The position numbers and the translations under genes were made by a program. From Gonatopus flavifemur (taxonomy: Eukaryota; Arthropoda; Insecta; Hymenoptera; Dryinidae), in the NCBI GenBank assembly GCA_018340375.1, contig JAFFJZ010000002.1, forward strand, positions 41,994,001-42,058,000: a stretch of 64,000 bases of DNA, written 5' to 3'. This document shows, piece by piece, positions 33,204-43,292 of this stretch. Position 1 is the first letter of the stretch; the number at the start of each line of letters is the position of its first letter. The notes beneath the pieces were generated by a model. The model saw only the letters and a list, made by a program, of their open reading frames with translations, searched no databases and had not been told where the DNA came from.

Positions 33204-33722
33204 TACCCCTAGTCAATATGATTTATATATGGTCCATATGTGAGCCGTATTTGAGTCATATATGAACTTTGTAGAAATCATGTATAATTCAGATATAGGA
33301 CATATATGACCATATGAAATTCATATATGATCATTCGTTCCATATACACAGAAAAAATATTATCTCATATATTACGATGTGGAAATCGTAACGGAGGACA
33401 ATACTGCGAAATCAGCCTATTCAAAATGTAACATCGTGAATTGTGCTATTTTTTGACTGAATAATGTCGAATATCAAGATGTTAACTCCTACAAAGAACG
33501 GTTGCAACAGCAGTACTCCTCTCAAACATCTGACAATTCCTGCTTTTCCGAGTATGGTCCTGTGCTACGATTTCAACATTGTAATTTATAAAATAATATT
33601 CTCTCCATATAAGAACCGAACACGACCCTTATATAGGCTAAAAACGCCACATTTGGGATATATATGGTCATATACGAATTATATATTAATCATTCATGAG
33701 TCATGAAATCATATATGAGGTA
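33204..33722. repeat. CATATATG-word element, interrupted
   Basis: Starts acccctagtcaatatgat, like the element at 21852. Four exact CATATATG words lie in the outer parts (33204-33345 and 33615-33722). The middle (about 33347-33606, starting cacagaaaaaatattat) looks like a CACAG-ended insertion. The 80-residue ORF 33464-33706 spans the junction and is not a gene. Confidence 0.6.
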
Positions 33723-33769
33723 TAGTCCAGGATCCACCATTCATTTTCATAAGTTGATTAGTAACAAGC

Positions 33770-35155
33770 TGATTTTTCGTGAGTAGCTTCATTTTGATGA
33801 GACGCCCAACTTTGTCCATTGCGAGAATTCTCAATTGTGGTAGCTAACAGAGGTAACAGGGATAAGATATGTCGATTTGACGAGTGTCAACAATTTATTA
33901 CTAACTGTGGGATATTTTACTAAATCTTAAGAAAATAATTTACATTATTGAAAAAAGTACTTGTCCTACAAAATGTATAGTTTGATCAAAGAGTCCCTCT
34001 CCTTCCAACGTGTATCGATAATGAGGTTATAAAAAATGATGACTAACGGGCTAATTTTTTTTACTGTGGTTCAGTTAATATTTATATAATTTAATGGCCA
34101 TATTTTCCTACAAATTGCGTGGTACGTTATCCTGGTCATACGCTCAGAAATTGTTAATATCACAAGACCATTCATCTAACTGTAGGACAAACATATCAGA
34201 TGATTAGTTAGTGTGTTCTCTATCCAAATGAAATAGTGTCCTACAAGAAAACAGGTATGTATCACTAGTCCGACAAGAATTGTCATTTTCGTTTTTAGAG
34301 GTCGGCGAATATTGACGAAGCGAATCTTTTGTATAAAATATTTATCAAGTTTTGACAAAAATTTTGTAGAATTCGATAAAAATTAAACACTTTCTTCATA
34401 CAAAAGATTCGCTTCGTGAAGGTTCACCCACCTCTATTTGTTTTTCTATTTGTAACATAACATAAATAAAAGTGAAAGCATCTTTTTAGAAATTTAAATA
34501 ACTTTATTTTCTAGAAAAATTAAATATGAAAATTTGTATGTTTTCATTATCAAAAAAGGAATTGATCTTGATCAGATTCATCTGATAAATCTTCATCTTC
34601 TGTATTCGTATCAGTTTCATCTTCATCTTCTCCATTCTCCTCATGACAGAATCGAATAAATTGTCAAACAATCAATCCCCATACAGCACCTCAGTTTAGA
34701 AAGAGTTCATAATGAATTCATTTTGAATTACCAGAAGTAAAAATACTACAATCGAGATTTTTCGTATAGAAAATTTTTAGGCGTCTCATCGAAATGAAGC
34801 TATTCAGAAAGATTGAGCTTGATAGTAATTATTCTCACACTAGAGATCTGTATTATAAGTTTTGAGCGTAGGACTGGGATGAGGGACCACGCAATTCGTA
34901 GGACAAAGTGGCCATCAAATTATATGAATATTAACTAAGCAACAGTGAAAAAATCAGCTGGTTAGTCATCATTTTTTATGACCTCATTATCGACACGTGT
35001 TGAAAGGAGGGGGCTGTTTGATCAAACCATACATTTTGTAGAACAAGTACTTTTTTCAATAATGTAAATTATTTTCTTAAGATTTAGTAAAAAATCCCAC
35101 AGTTAGTAATAAATGTTTGACACTCGTCAAATCGACATATTTTATCCCTTGATAA
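33770..35155. repeat. 1.4-kb long-inverted-repeat element
   Basis: Arms 33861-34160 and 34880-35150 are inverted copies (shared: gtcgatttgacgagtgtcaa, aataatttacattattgaaaa, gtatagtttgatcaaa). A second inverted pair, 33768-33806 and 34779-34815 (tagcttcattttgatgagac), is out of order with the first. An inner palindrome at 34285-34430 has arms cgaagcgaatcttttgta and its complement. The central part carries a coding remnant on the minus strand. Confidence 0.75.
34553..34661 (-). pseudogene. Fossil acidic C-terminus of an unknown ORF
   Basis: Read on the minus strand, this encodes about 35 residues, with ENGEDEDETDTNTEDED then SDESDQDQFLF and a stop. The frame has a stop just upstream. A potential AATAAA poly(A) signal follows near 34510 on the same strand. 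A strongly acidic tail followed by a poly(A) signal inside a long-TIR element suggests the remaining 3' end of an element-encoded protein. I cannot name the family. Confidence 0.4.
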
Positions 35156-35402
35156 AACTGGAGAGAAGTCATCAACGAATGTATTTTGGGACCTTGAAAA
35201 ATTTTATAACAAAGATAAAAGGGAGTCTTCGAGACGAAGAGGGTTGCAGATAATCTACGGACATCGACAATGACGCTTGAAGGCAATTATTGTGGCTAAC
35301 TCATTCAACAACACTCGAGGGGTTGTAGGAGATCTCAAAGTTGATTGTTCAATAATTGCTTGATATCTTTCCATGAAATAAAAATAACTGTGCCATCCAA
35401 AC
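35156..35402. other. Short unique segment
   Basis: Nothing recognised apart from aattattgtggctaac at 35289, which resembles aattgtggtagctaac at 33832. Confidence 0.3.
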
Positions 35403-35404
35403 AA

Positions 35405-35871
35405 CCCGAAGGGAACATGAAGCTTCATCGAACGTTCAGATTAGATCTGTATGGATCGGGCCGAAGGTTCATGAAATCTAACTTTTAGATCCACAAAGGT
35501 TCTCTACGAACGTTGAAATGTTTGTCTCGAGATACTTTCAGGAAACATATATAAACATGGAACGTTCGTTGAAGGTTCATTAAAGGTTTGATGAAGCTCC
35601 ATAAAAATATGTATACTTATATTAATTCATGTTTATTAATTAATTGATTATTCATGTAAATTGATAAAAATTAATATAAGTATAGATGTTTTTATGAAGC
35701 TTCAACAAACCTTCGATGAACCTTCAACGAACGTTCCATCTATGTTTCCTGCAAGTATTTTGAGACACTTCAACGTTCATAAAACCTTCGTCAAACGTTT
35801 GTAGATCTAAAACTTAGCTTTCATGAACCTCTGACCCGATTCATGCGCTGAAGCTTCATGTTCTCTTCAGG
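35405..35871. repeat. CCC-ended palindromic element saturated with GAACGTTC, AA duplication
   Basis: 467 bp starting cccgaagggaacatgaagc and ending gcttcatgttctcttcagg, with AA on both sides (35403-35404 and 35872-35873). The arms pair through to a centre near 35635-35665. There are five exact AACGTT words, three of them GAACGTTC. Confidence 0.82.
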
Positions 35872-35873
35872 AA

Positions 35874-37800
35874 CTGTGGAAATATCTGTTTATTTTACCT
35901 GATTCAGTTAATTGAGTGAACTGCTAGCAACTGTCTTTTATTTTAAATAATGAAACTAGAACGTTGATGGGACATTTAAGAAACGTAAGAGAGGTTTTCT
36001 AAACGTTCAGAAAACGTCCCAGCGACACATTTTGCTGTTAGGGCTAGACCACAAGGAGCAAAAGAAAATCATAGGAATCCCTGAAATTTATGTGAAATAT
36101 GGAAAACTCCGGTACAATAAAATTTTTTCCGCCCGTGAATAGTAAAATATTTGTTACGAGGATAAATTTTTCAGTCTTCTAGCCTCTTCAACAGTTCTGT
36201 TTCATTGTCCCCATTCAAATTTCATTATATCGTAGCCTCGAAACTCTGAGCAAATGTCGACGACTCTTCGAGAGCATGATTTTTTGTTACTATTATTTTG
36301 AACTCAATTTCAAAAATCCCTGCTTCAGATGGATAGAAGAAAAAGTTCATTTAATAAGCTCGAAATGATGCTTGATAGAGACTGAATCACAACGAGTATC
36401 TATTCGCTTGATTCGGCGAAGTCATTTTTTTCCATGCAGTGTCATTGTGTAACGCAGAGTAGATTGATCAGAATCATACCACGAATAAACGTTGTATTAT
36501 GCTGATTCCATCCCACAATACTTCAAAGATGAATCGAACACGTGTCGCGAATTCGTTTTTGAATTTATTTAGTTTTCAATGTAATTTCGATAACTGAATT
36601 CATATCATTAGCATAATGTGATTTATGTGTACCGTACATTGCAGCGAATTCATTAAACGAATTACAATATCGGTGAAAATAAACTGACTTGGGAATTAGG
36701 GATAATCAATCATTCCGTAATATAATTTCATTCTTCGAAAACTGAGGTTTTGAATCGTTTGGGGGATGGGAGAATATTATTATCAGAAATATTTTGATTT
36801 CAAACGAAGAATAAACATAGAAAAAAGTATTCCCATGATACTTTTTATTATTCTTTGCGGTAGAATAATTCGTCCATCGATCATTTCCACAATTACTTTT
36901 GACATTTTACATTCCGAGTCAGACTCGGACAACACAATAGTCCTTGATATATTCATGAGGAATCCTTCATGAATTCTCACAGTTTCAAAGGTATCCAATA
37001 TGAACGTATTCTGAACTTTAAAACTGTTTGCGCTGTCTCGGGAGTATTCGTAGCATTTTTTCTAATCCGCATGGAATAACTTGAACGGCTCTCAAGCAAA
37101 AGAAGAGGGAAAATACACAAGTGTTGAACAAGAAATGTTCTTTTGATACAAAGTCAGTTTAATCGAATTGATCACAAAATATACGAACATCGATTTCATT
37201 CTGGTTCCAAGCGATTGACAAGATACGTGACACTATTTCTCATATTGATTGGAAATCCATTTTAAATTCGTAGACAAACATCGAACTGTACCTTTCTCTC
37301 GTCAATCCTGCTGCCGATTAAGAGAACAAATTATCATCCCAATCATCACAAATTATCTCCAATTGGATCATACAAACATCCTCCTAGATTCGTGATTTGA
37401 GGAAAAAAAATCGGATTATCCTACAACTAAAAACAGTGCTACTGCTTTGTGAGCTTGATTTCTTTCTTTTTTTTTCCCATAACGTACTACGTGATGCTTT
37501 CATTTGGCTACCTGCTTCCAGAAATTAAATGAGATTAACTTGAATAATTGAGGAGACTTAATTATATTCAGAAGAAACATTGGATGTTCAGGGCGATTAA
37601 TCATTCTGATGTTTCTCAAACTGTTCACATTTTTTGTGGAGCGTCTGTATTAATCGCATTGAGAATATAGAGATATTATGCCAATCGTTGTGTACGGAGT
37701 AAAACAAGTTTTATATGAATTCATTATAATTTATCATGATGATTGAAAAATCCAGATAGGAAAAAGTCTCAAGAATGCCATAATAATGATGAAAAACGCA
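35874..37800. other. Intergenic DNA, nothing recognised
   Basis: AT-rich. Overlapping short ORFs at 36766-36972 and 36783-36998 lie opposite each other, without recognisable motifs. No paired ends found. Confidence 0.35.
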
Positions 37801-38099
37801 GATGCTCTAGTAGAAATGCTGTAGGCATTCATGAGTTTTGTAACGCTCGCGCTAGCGAAATACCAGACACTTTCAAGTGCCTTATCGAATATTTGCTAGT
37901 ATTACGGGTGCTTTACAAGTATTTAGTAAGGCCCTTATAAGTGCCCGACCAAGCGTTATATCAGCACTCGCTAGGCCCTTACAAGTTCCCCGCTAGCCAC
38001 TAGACTTTTTCTAGCCCTTGGCTAGAGTCTCGCGAGGCCCTAGACAGTCCCATAGATGACGTTGCTGGGGTGTCTAGTATTCCGCTAGTGCAAGCGTTA

Positions 38100-38565
38100 C
38101 ACTGAAAAAAAGGCAGGTCACAGTTATCAAATGATATTTTTGAATATGACCAATCAAATATTCGATAACATTAATTAAATATCAATAATATCTGATAAAT
38201 ATTCGATAATTATAAATACACTGAAAAAAAAATTAATTCCAGTCAAATAAATATTTATTTGTCCTGTACCAAAGAAATATTTATTAGAATTAACAAAATA
38301 TTCTTTGGAACCAAAATAATTCATTTGAATTAAATAGATGGTTTTAATCGTTTATTTGATTCCAATAAATTATTTTGGTTCCAAAATATACTTTGTTAAT
38401 TCTAATGAATATTTCTTTGCTACAGGACAAATAAATATTTATTTGACTGGAATTAATTTTTTTTCCAGTGTATAATTTATAAACATTATTGAATATTCGA
38501 TTAATGTTATCGAATATTTGATGGGGCATATTCAAAAATATCATTTGATAACTGTTTTTTCAGTG
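38100..38565. repeat. Nested palindromic element, level 2
   Basis: Ends cactgaaaaaaaggcaggtc and gataactgttttttcagtg, between TA dinucleotides (38098-38099 and 38566-38567). The arms share ATCAAATGATATTTTTGAATATG and AATATTCGATAACATTAAT. It is itself interrupted by 38219-38470. Confidence 0.9.
38219..38470. repeat. Nested palindromic element, level 3
   Basis: 252 bp between TA dinucleotides (38217-38218 and 38471-38472). Ends cactgaaaaaaaaattaatt and aattaattttttttccagtg. The word AAATAAATATTTATTTG lies near both ends. The arms pair over most of the length. Confidence 0.9.
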
Positions 38566-38710
38566 TACGAAACTCGTAAATGCCTAGGCGTTTCTACTAC
38601 ACTCAGAGAAAAAAAGTCACTGAAACAGCAAACCTCGAGAATTTGCTTTGCTGATACGGCAAAACTTGTGGCTGAATTAGCAAAAAATTTACTATTACAG
38701 CAAAAATCTT

Positions 38711-38926
38711 CCCAGATAACATGTAAGCTTGTTATAACCCTGCCAGACTTGTCATTCGATTGTTTTTGACTTGTGATTAACAACCTTGTCAGTGTAAGGC
38801 TGCTACAACTCTGTTGTAAGGGTTTTGTAAGCTTGTACCATTGTCATGTGTCAACTAGGAGGCTTATGTCAACCTTGTCACAAGCTTGCCTGACAACATT
38901 GCAGCAAGGTTAAATTGCTATCTGGG
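38711..38926. repeat. CCCAGATA...TATCTGGG element, TT duplication proven by empty site
   Basis: 216 bp. The uninterrupted copy at 29566-29844 reads (complement) gcaaaaatcttgctctt. Here the sequence is gcaaaaatctt, the element, then ttgctctt. So TT was duplicated. The interior has three exact AAGCTTG and six CTTGT words. Confidence 0.9.
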
Positions 38927-38986
38927 TTGCTCTTTGAACAAGCGCTTGTCACTCAGCAATTTGGAATTGTAGTATACAGACGGCTA

Positions 38987-39176
38987 CACTGAGAAAAAAG
39001 CAACATGGTCACAGAAACAATGCTCTCATGGTAAAAGATTCATGGTTACAGGGACTTGAAATTTGGTTATGATAACCAGGAAAACAAAACAAAATCACAT
39101 AAATCTGGTTTTGACAACTATATGATATGGTCAAAGTCAAAAACATGGTTATGGGAACCAAATTTTGCGCTCAGTG
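38987..39176. repeat. CACTG-ended nested element, TA duplication
   Basis: 190 bp, starting cactgagaaaaaagcaacat and ending aaattttgcgctcagtg. Flanked by TA (38985-38986 and 39177-39178). The copy at 29566-29844 gives the empty site. Interior words TGGTTATGG / CATGGTCA. Confidence 0.88.
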
Positions 39177-39354
39177 TAGAAAATTTTGCTGAATGAGCTA
39201 ATATCTTGCTAAAATAGCAATATTTTTGCTGTAACACCAACCGTTTTTCTAATTTAGCAAAGCAGATTTTTCGGAATCGCTTTGTCAGCAAGAATTTTTT
39301 TCTGCGTATAGGGTAAAAGAAAATTGTTGCAAATTTCTGCATAAAGTTTCAATC

Positions 39355-40549
39355 GGGAGGGGGTCAGTTCTCCTAATTTATTTCTCCTAATCCGGAATTC
39401 CTAAAAAAATGAATTCCTAATGACACTCGACTCCTAAACTTTCCTTTCCTAATTTATTTCTCCTCATCTGGAATTCCTAAAAACCATGAATTCCCAATGA
39501 CGCACGATTTGTTCCTCTATTCACTTATTACAAGCTTCACTTTTGTCGCCATAGTCTGTCTCTTCTTTCAGTTGTTTACTTGTTCCGCATTACCTTTCGT
39601 GTATGCACTTCTCGATTCTAAGCAAGAAGCCTCCTATTCGAAAGTTTTTGAGGTGGTTTTTCAAGCAGCAAAAAATTATAATTTAGATGTCACTCTGCCA
39701 CATCGTGTAATGGTCGATTTCGAACTCGCAAATATTAATTCTGTGCAAAAAATTATTGGAAATACAGTGGTTCGAGCTTGTTTATTTCATTTGAATCAAA
39801 ATTTTCATCGGCGTATTCAAGCAGAAGGTTTGCAACAGAAGTACGATAACCCTGAAGACCGCGAATTGAAGATTGCTGCTCATATGATATGTGCTTCAGC
39901 TTTTGTGCCACCTGAAACCGTTGAATCACACTTCGAAACGGCATTGGATGATATACCTGATGATTTGATGCCAGTGGCGGAGTATTTTGAAGCAACTTAC
40001 ATCCGTGGAAGGAGAGCACGGGGTAGGAGAAAAGCGACAACCCCGCGATACCCAATATCAATATGGAACCAATACGAAACAGTTTTTCAACGCCTTCAAA
40101 CCACCAACAACATGTCTGAAGGGTGGCACAATCGTTTCCAAATTGTTGTGGGTCGTTCTCATCCCAGTATCTATACTTTTTTTAGAGAAATGATCAAAGA
40201 ACAAGCTGACACTGAGTCAATGTTACAACAACTTGACTTGGGACAAACAATTAGGAAAGTTCGTAATCCCAAACAAAAAAGGGCTGCTGACAGAATTTTC
40301 AATATAGTTTCGAAATATAATGAATATGAGACCGATATTGTGACATATTTGAAATCCGTGGGTTATAATCTAGAATTGTAATCTTATAGTACTGACAATC
40401 TTGAGCAATAAAAATAATTTAGAACAATTGTATATTGGGAATAATTTGTTTTAGGAAATTATGTTTTAGAACTCACATTATTTTGGGACTGTTCGTTTTA
40501 GGAGAGTTGACTATTGGGAGAAAAGGATTGGGAGATCTGACCTACAATC
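39355..40549 (+). mobile_element. MULE-like element with reconstructed 8-bp TSD
   Basis: 1195 bp. TTTCAATC occurs on both sides (39347-39354 and 40550-40557), and the related copy at 25072-25339 has this site once, so it is a TSD. Imperfect TIRs share GGTCAGNTCTCCNAAT. Subterminal zones repeat CTCCTAATTTATTTCTCC and GGAATTCCTAAAAA. An 8-bp duplication falls within the 7-11 bp usual for Mutator-like elements. The element is short for an autonomous one. Confidence 0.87.
39497..40381 (+). pseudogene. N-terminally truncated MULE-like transposase
   Basis: 294-residue ORF. Residues 1-30 are a chance extension; homology-like sequence begins near LPFVYALLDSK (residue 32). The middle of a MULE catalytic domain follows: VMVDFELANI with Asp74, then RACLFHLNQNFHRR, and SEGWHNRF with Glu208 as the likely third acidic residue. 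The N-terminal DNA-binding region (often a FLYWCH-type or other zinc finger in animal MULEs) and the first catalytic Asp are missing. It cannot transpose by itself. The C-terminal 70 residues match the fragment at 14880-15126. The ORF is otherwise open, so the truncation may be recent. Family assignment is from motif recall, not a search. Confidence 0.82.
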
Positions 40550-40690
40550 TTTCAATCACATGTGATGGATGCAATTTCCACTCACGTGATTGAAAAGGTT
40601 CTTGAAATTTCAATCACATTAGAATGAAAATCCAATTACCAAATTATACTATTACGGATAATATAATACATCGGATGATACTTCTGAGAA

Positions 40691-41261
40691 TACTGAAAAA
40701 TATCTTCAGGAAACTTCAAGAAATCTCACAAAAAGACTTCCGAAATACATTTTTTGGTGTTTCATAAAATATCTTTCAGAATGATAAAAAATTGTTATGC
40801 GGGATGTACGCCGAAAAATGTTGGCATCATGTTTTGCAAGGTATTTCCGCATCAAGCATTGTTATTAGGGGCAAACCGAGGTGATAACACCATAATGAAT
40901 ACATAATATTAACATTCTATGCACTTTTGCAAGCTGAGGATCGCTTTATGTTACTAAATATTCAAAGCACCTCTTGCTATCTGACAGTTCAATGTCACAG
41001 GTATATGAATTTTCTCAATCAATGTTTTCATTTCTGCACCTAAACGGTGACTGATTAGATAAATTGACAATACTAAAGCAACCCGAAAAGTCTGCAGTTG
41101 GTAATGCGATAGTGATTTTTTATGGGGATGTGTCAGTTACTTCGAAATACTGCCTGGAATTTATACTCTCGCTTAAGTGAGTATTGAATATTTAAGTACC
41201 AATAAACCTTCTACCAGATGTACACTTGGGAAATAAATTTCCATTATTTTATTGAGGAGTA
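40691..41261. other. Intergenic DNA, nothing recognised
   Basis: AT-rich with no supportable gene or paired ends. Confidence 0.35.
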
Positions 41262-41402
41262 ACCCTAGTAGAAATCACTTTAGTCATTCTCTAGGCGATT
41301 ACAAGACCTTACGAGGCCTTGCGAGTCCCTCACAAGGGCCTGATGAGGCCTCGAAAGGCCTAAAGAATTACTAGAATAATTTCTGCTAGGGGATGTATTC
41401 AG
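41262..41402. repeat. TAGTAGAAAT-end element, AGGCCT words
   Basis: 141 bp from accctagtagaaatcact to aataatttctgctagggga. The interior is short AGGCCT/CCTTACGAGG reiterations. Confidence 0.8.
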
Positions 41403-43022
41403 GCTTTCAATTATTCCAATTATCCTTCCGAAAAATACCAGGCAAATTCGGATGAAGACCTGCAGATTTTGGGGCAAAAACTGGACAGAGTCGAAAAAGA
41501 ACTTCTGCGGTTGAACTGCAGCAGAACGTCTGCTGCTGTGGAACTTCGAATCGTTTACGAAGAGCCAAACTCACGAAATCCAATGAAAACATCATTATTC
41601 ATCTTCTCGAATTAACTCCTTGGGACTGGAAAGATCTTCAAAGGATCTACTAACAAATTTTCAATCTTCAACAGTTACGTATTTTGTTATTCGATTATTA
41701 TTTCGTTTCAATAAACGATTCAAACTTCAGCAACATCAGGGTCTGCTGGTTTCCATATTTTCTAGAGGGATTTGAGAATAATGCGGCTGGATAACACAGT
41801 AATTTTGGAGAGAATTTAAGAATATTCGGTAGCTTTTCAATAAATATATACATTGGTTTGGATTTTAATTATAAAATAGAAGATTGAAACATAAAAAGAA
41901 CTTCCCACAAGTCAAGCACGGAATTTCATCCATCATCTTATACAGTTTTTTCAATATTTCAATCTCGTTCAAAATAATTCTATCAGAATACGAACCGTTT
42001 CATCGTTATCAAAAACTACCAAATGTCTTTTGATTATTCAAAAAAAAGCTCTATTTTCGAATCCTCTGCTTTCCGCGGAGAAGAATTTAACATGTTCTTA
42101 AAACACAAACGAAAATATTCAATTGCAAAGCAGCATCTCTTACTTCTATTCCTATAATAATGGAATGTAAAGCGAAATACAATCCACACAAACACAAGAT
42201 TTGATTCCCTTAATTCTTCAAACATTCAATAGTTCAATCTTTGATTTAACAGACGTATTTATATCATATATATATATACAATGTATTCTCATTATCATAA
42301 CGCAGTTTCATCACTCTCTTGACGAAAAACCTTCCAATATCATCTGTCATGCATTATTTGCTCATCATTTAATTTCCATACACCTGTCGAATCCTTTATC
42401 CTGCGTCATCTTCTATTTTACATATCTTAATTGTGATCCACCCGCATAATATTCTCTTCCCATAATTATCTTCAACGTTGTTTGCAGTAGATTATGTAGA
42501 ATCGTAATGTATGTTCTATCACGAAGGTTCTCTCCTTGATCACGTTGTTTCATACACTTCTCCCTTTGTAACCTCTGCGAAGCCCCTCTCCGTTTCCAAT
42601 TTTGCATATCAGGCAGACTACACAATTATTTGAGTTTTCAATTGGTTTAAGTACTGGAATTTCATCGGAATATGATAAAAAAGCTGATAAAATTTTGGAA
42701 AACTCATAGATTGATTTATCTTTGTACGATGTGATTTGATACATTGTTAGATGATCAGTCATCAAAGTCCTCACGTGATGATAAAAGTTATATATAATCT
42801 ACATTGAATTCACATAATTTATATACTCACCCTGGTACCAGTTATCTTTCTTTGTTAAATCATCATTTTCTATGATGAATGGGGAAAAAAAATGTTATCA
42901 ACATTCATCAAACATTTAATAACAATTAGAAAAATGACTATGAATTTAGAGAAAAAGAGCATCGTTGAAGAATGTAATAACCTCTAAGTCGAATATATTA
43001 ATTCCTTAGATCCTACGTTATG
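41403..43022. other. Intergenic DNA, nothing recognised
   Basis: AT-rich. 42943-42985 resembles part of the arm of 57230-57784 (aaaaatgactatgaatttag and agagcatcg), so an old copy may lie here. No ORF is convincing. Confidence 0.35.
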
Positions 43023-43292
43023 CCTAGATGCTAGGCATTATAAAGAAATCCCATCGTAGAGGCGAAGGATATTGCTCCTGCTGCGTCTGACCCATTGCCA
43101 ATTAGATAGGGTGAAGACCCCATAAAACCCTCAAATAAACGGACGACTCAGCATTAATTTTTCTAAGAGATTGAGCACGATCCCATATTTATAATTTTTT
43201 ACCGTATCCAATTGGCATTGGGTCAGACGAAAGGGAGAGCAATATCCTTCGTCTTTACGATGTAATTTCTTGATCATGCGTAGCATCTAGGC
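43023..43292. repeat. 270-bp palindrome
   Basis: Left arm cctagatgctaggc...gaggcgaaggatattgctcc; right arm ggagagcaatatccttcgtc...tagcatctagg. Also paired: gcgtctgacccattgccaat and attggcattgggtcagac. The spacer is about 90 bp near 43112-43200. Confidence 0.85.

Larger units (their letters stand above)
38600..39308. repeat. CAGCAAA-word element with two nested insertions
   Basis: Inverted-orientation relative of 29566-29844. Starts cactcagagaaaaaaagtca and ends agaatttttttctgcgta, with TA on both sides. It is split by 38711-38926 and 38987-39176. Without them its length is about 297 bp. Confidence 0.88.
37801..39313. repeat. TAGTAGAAAT-end element containing two nests of other elements
   Basis: The outermost host starts gctctagtagaaatgctg. 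Its right part is split into 38568-38599 (acgaaactcgtaaatgcctaggcgtttctac) and the terminal TA-GGG at 39309-39313. Interior words are AGGCCCTTACAAG-like (37920-38050). Removing the nested elements at 38100-38565 and 38600-39308 restores a normal family member, as at 178-269. Confidence 0.85.
39324..40690. repeat. Second copy of the 25072-25339 family, split by a MULE
   Basis: The left part 39324-39354 (ttgcaaatttctgcataaag) and the right part 40550-40690 (atcacatgtgatgg, then caatttccactcacgtgatt) align to 25072-25339. The element ends are lost. Confidence 0.8.
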
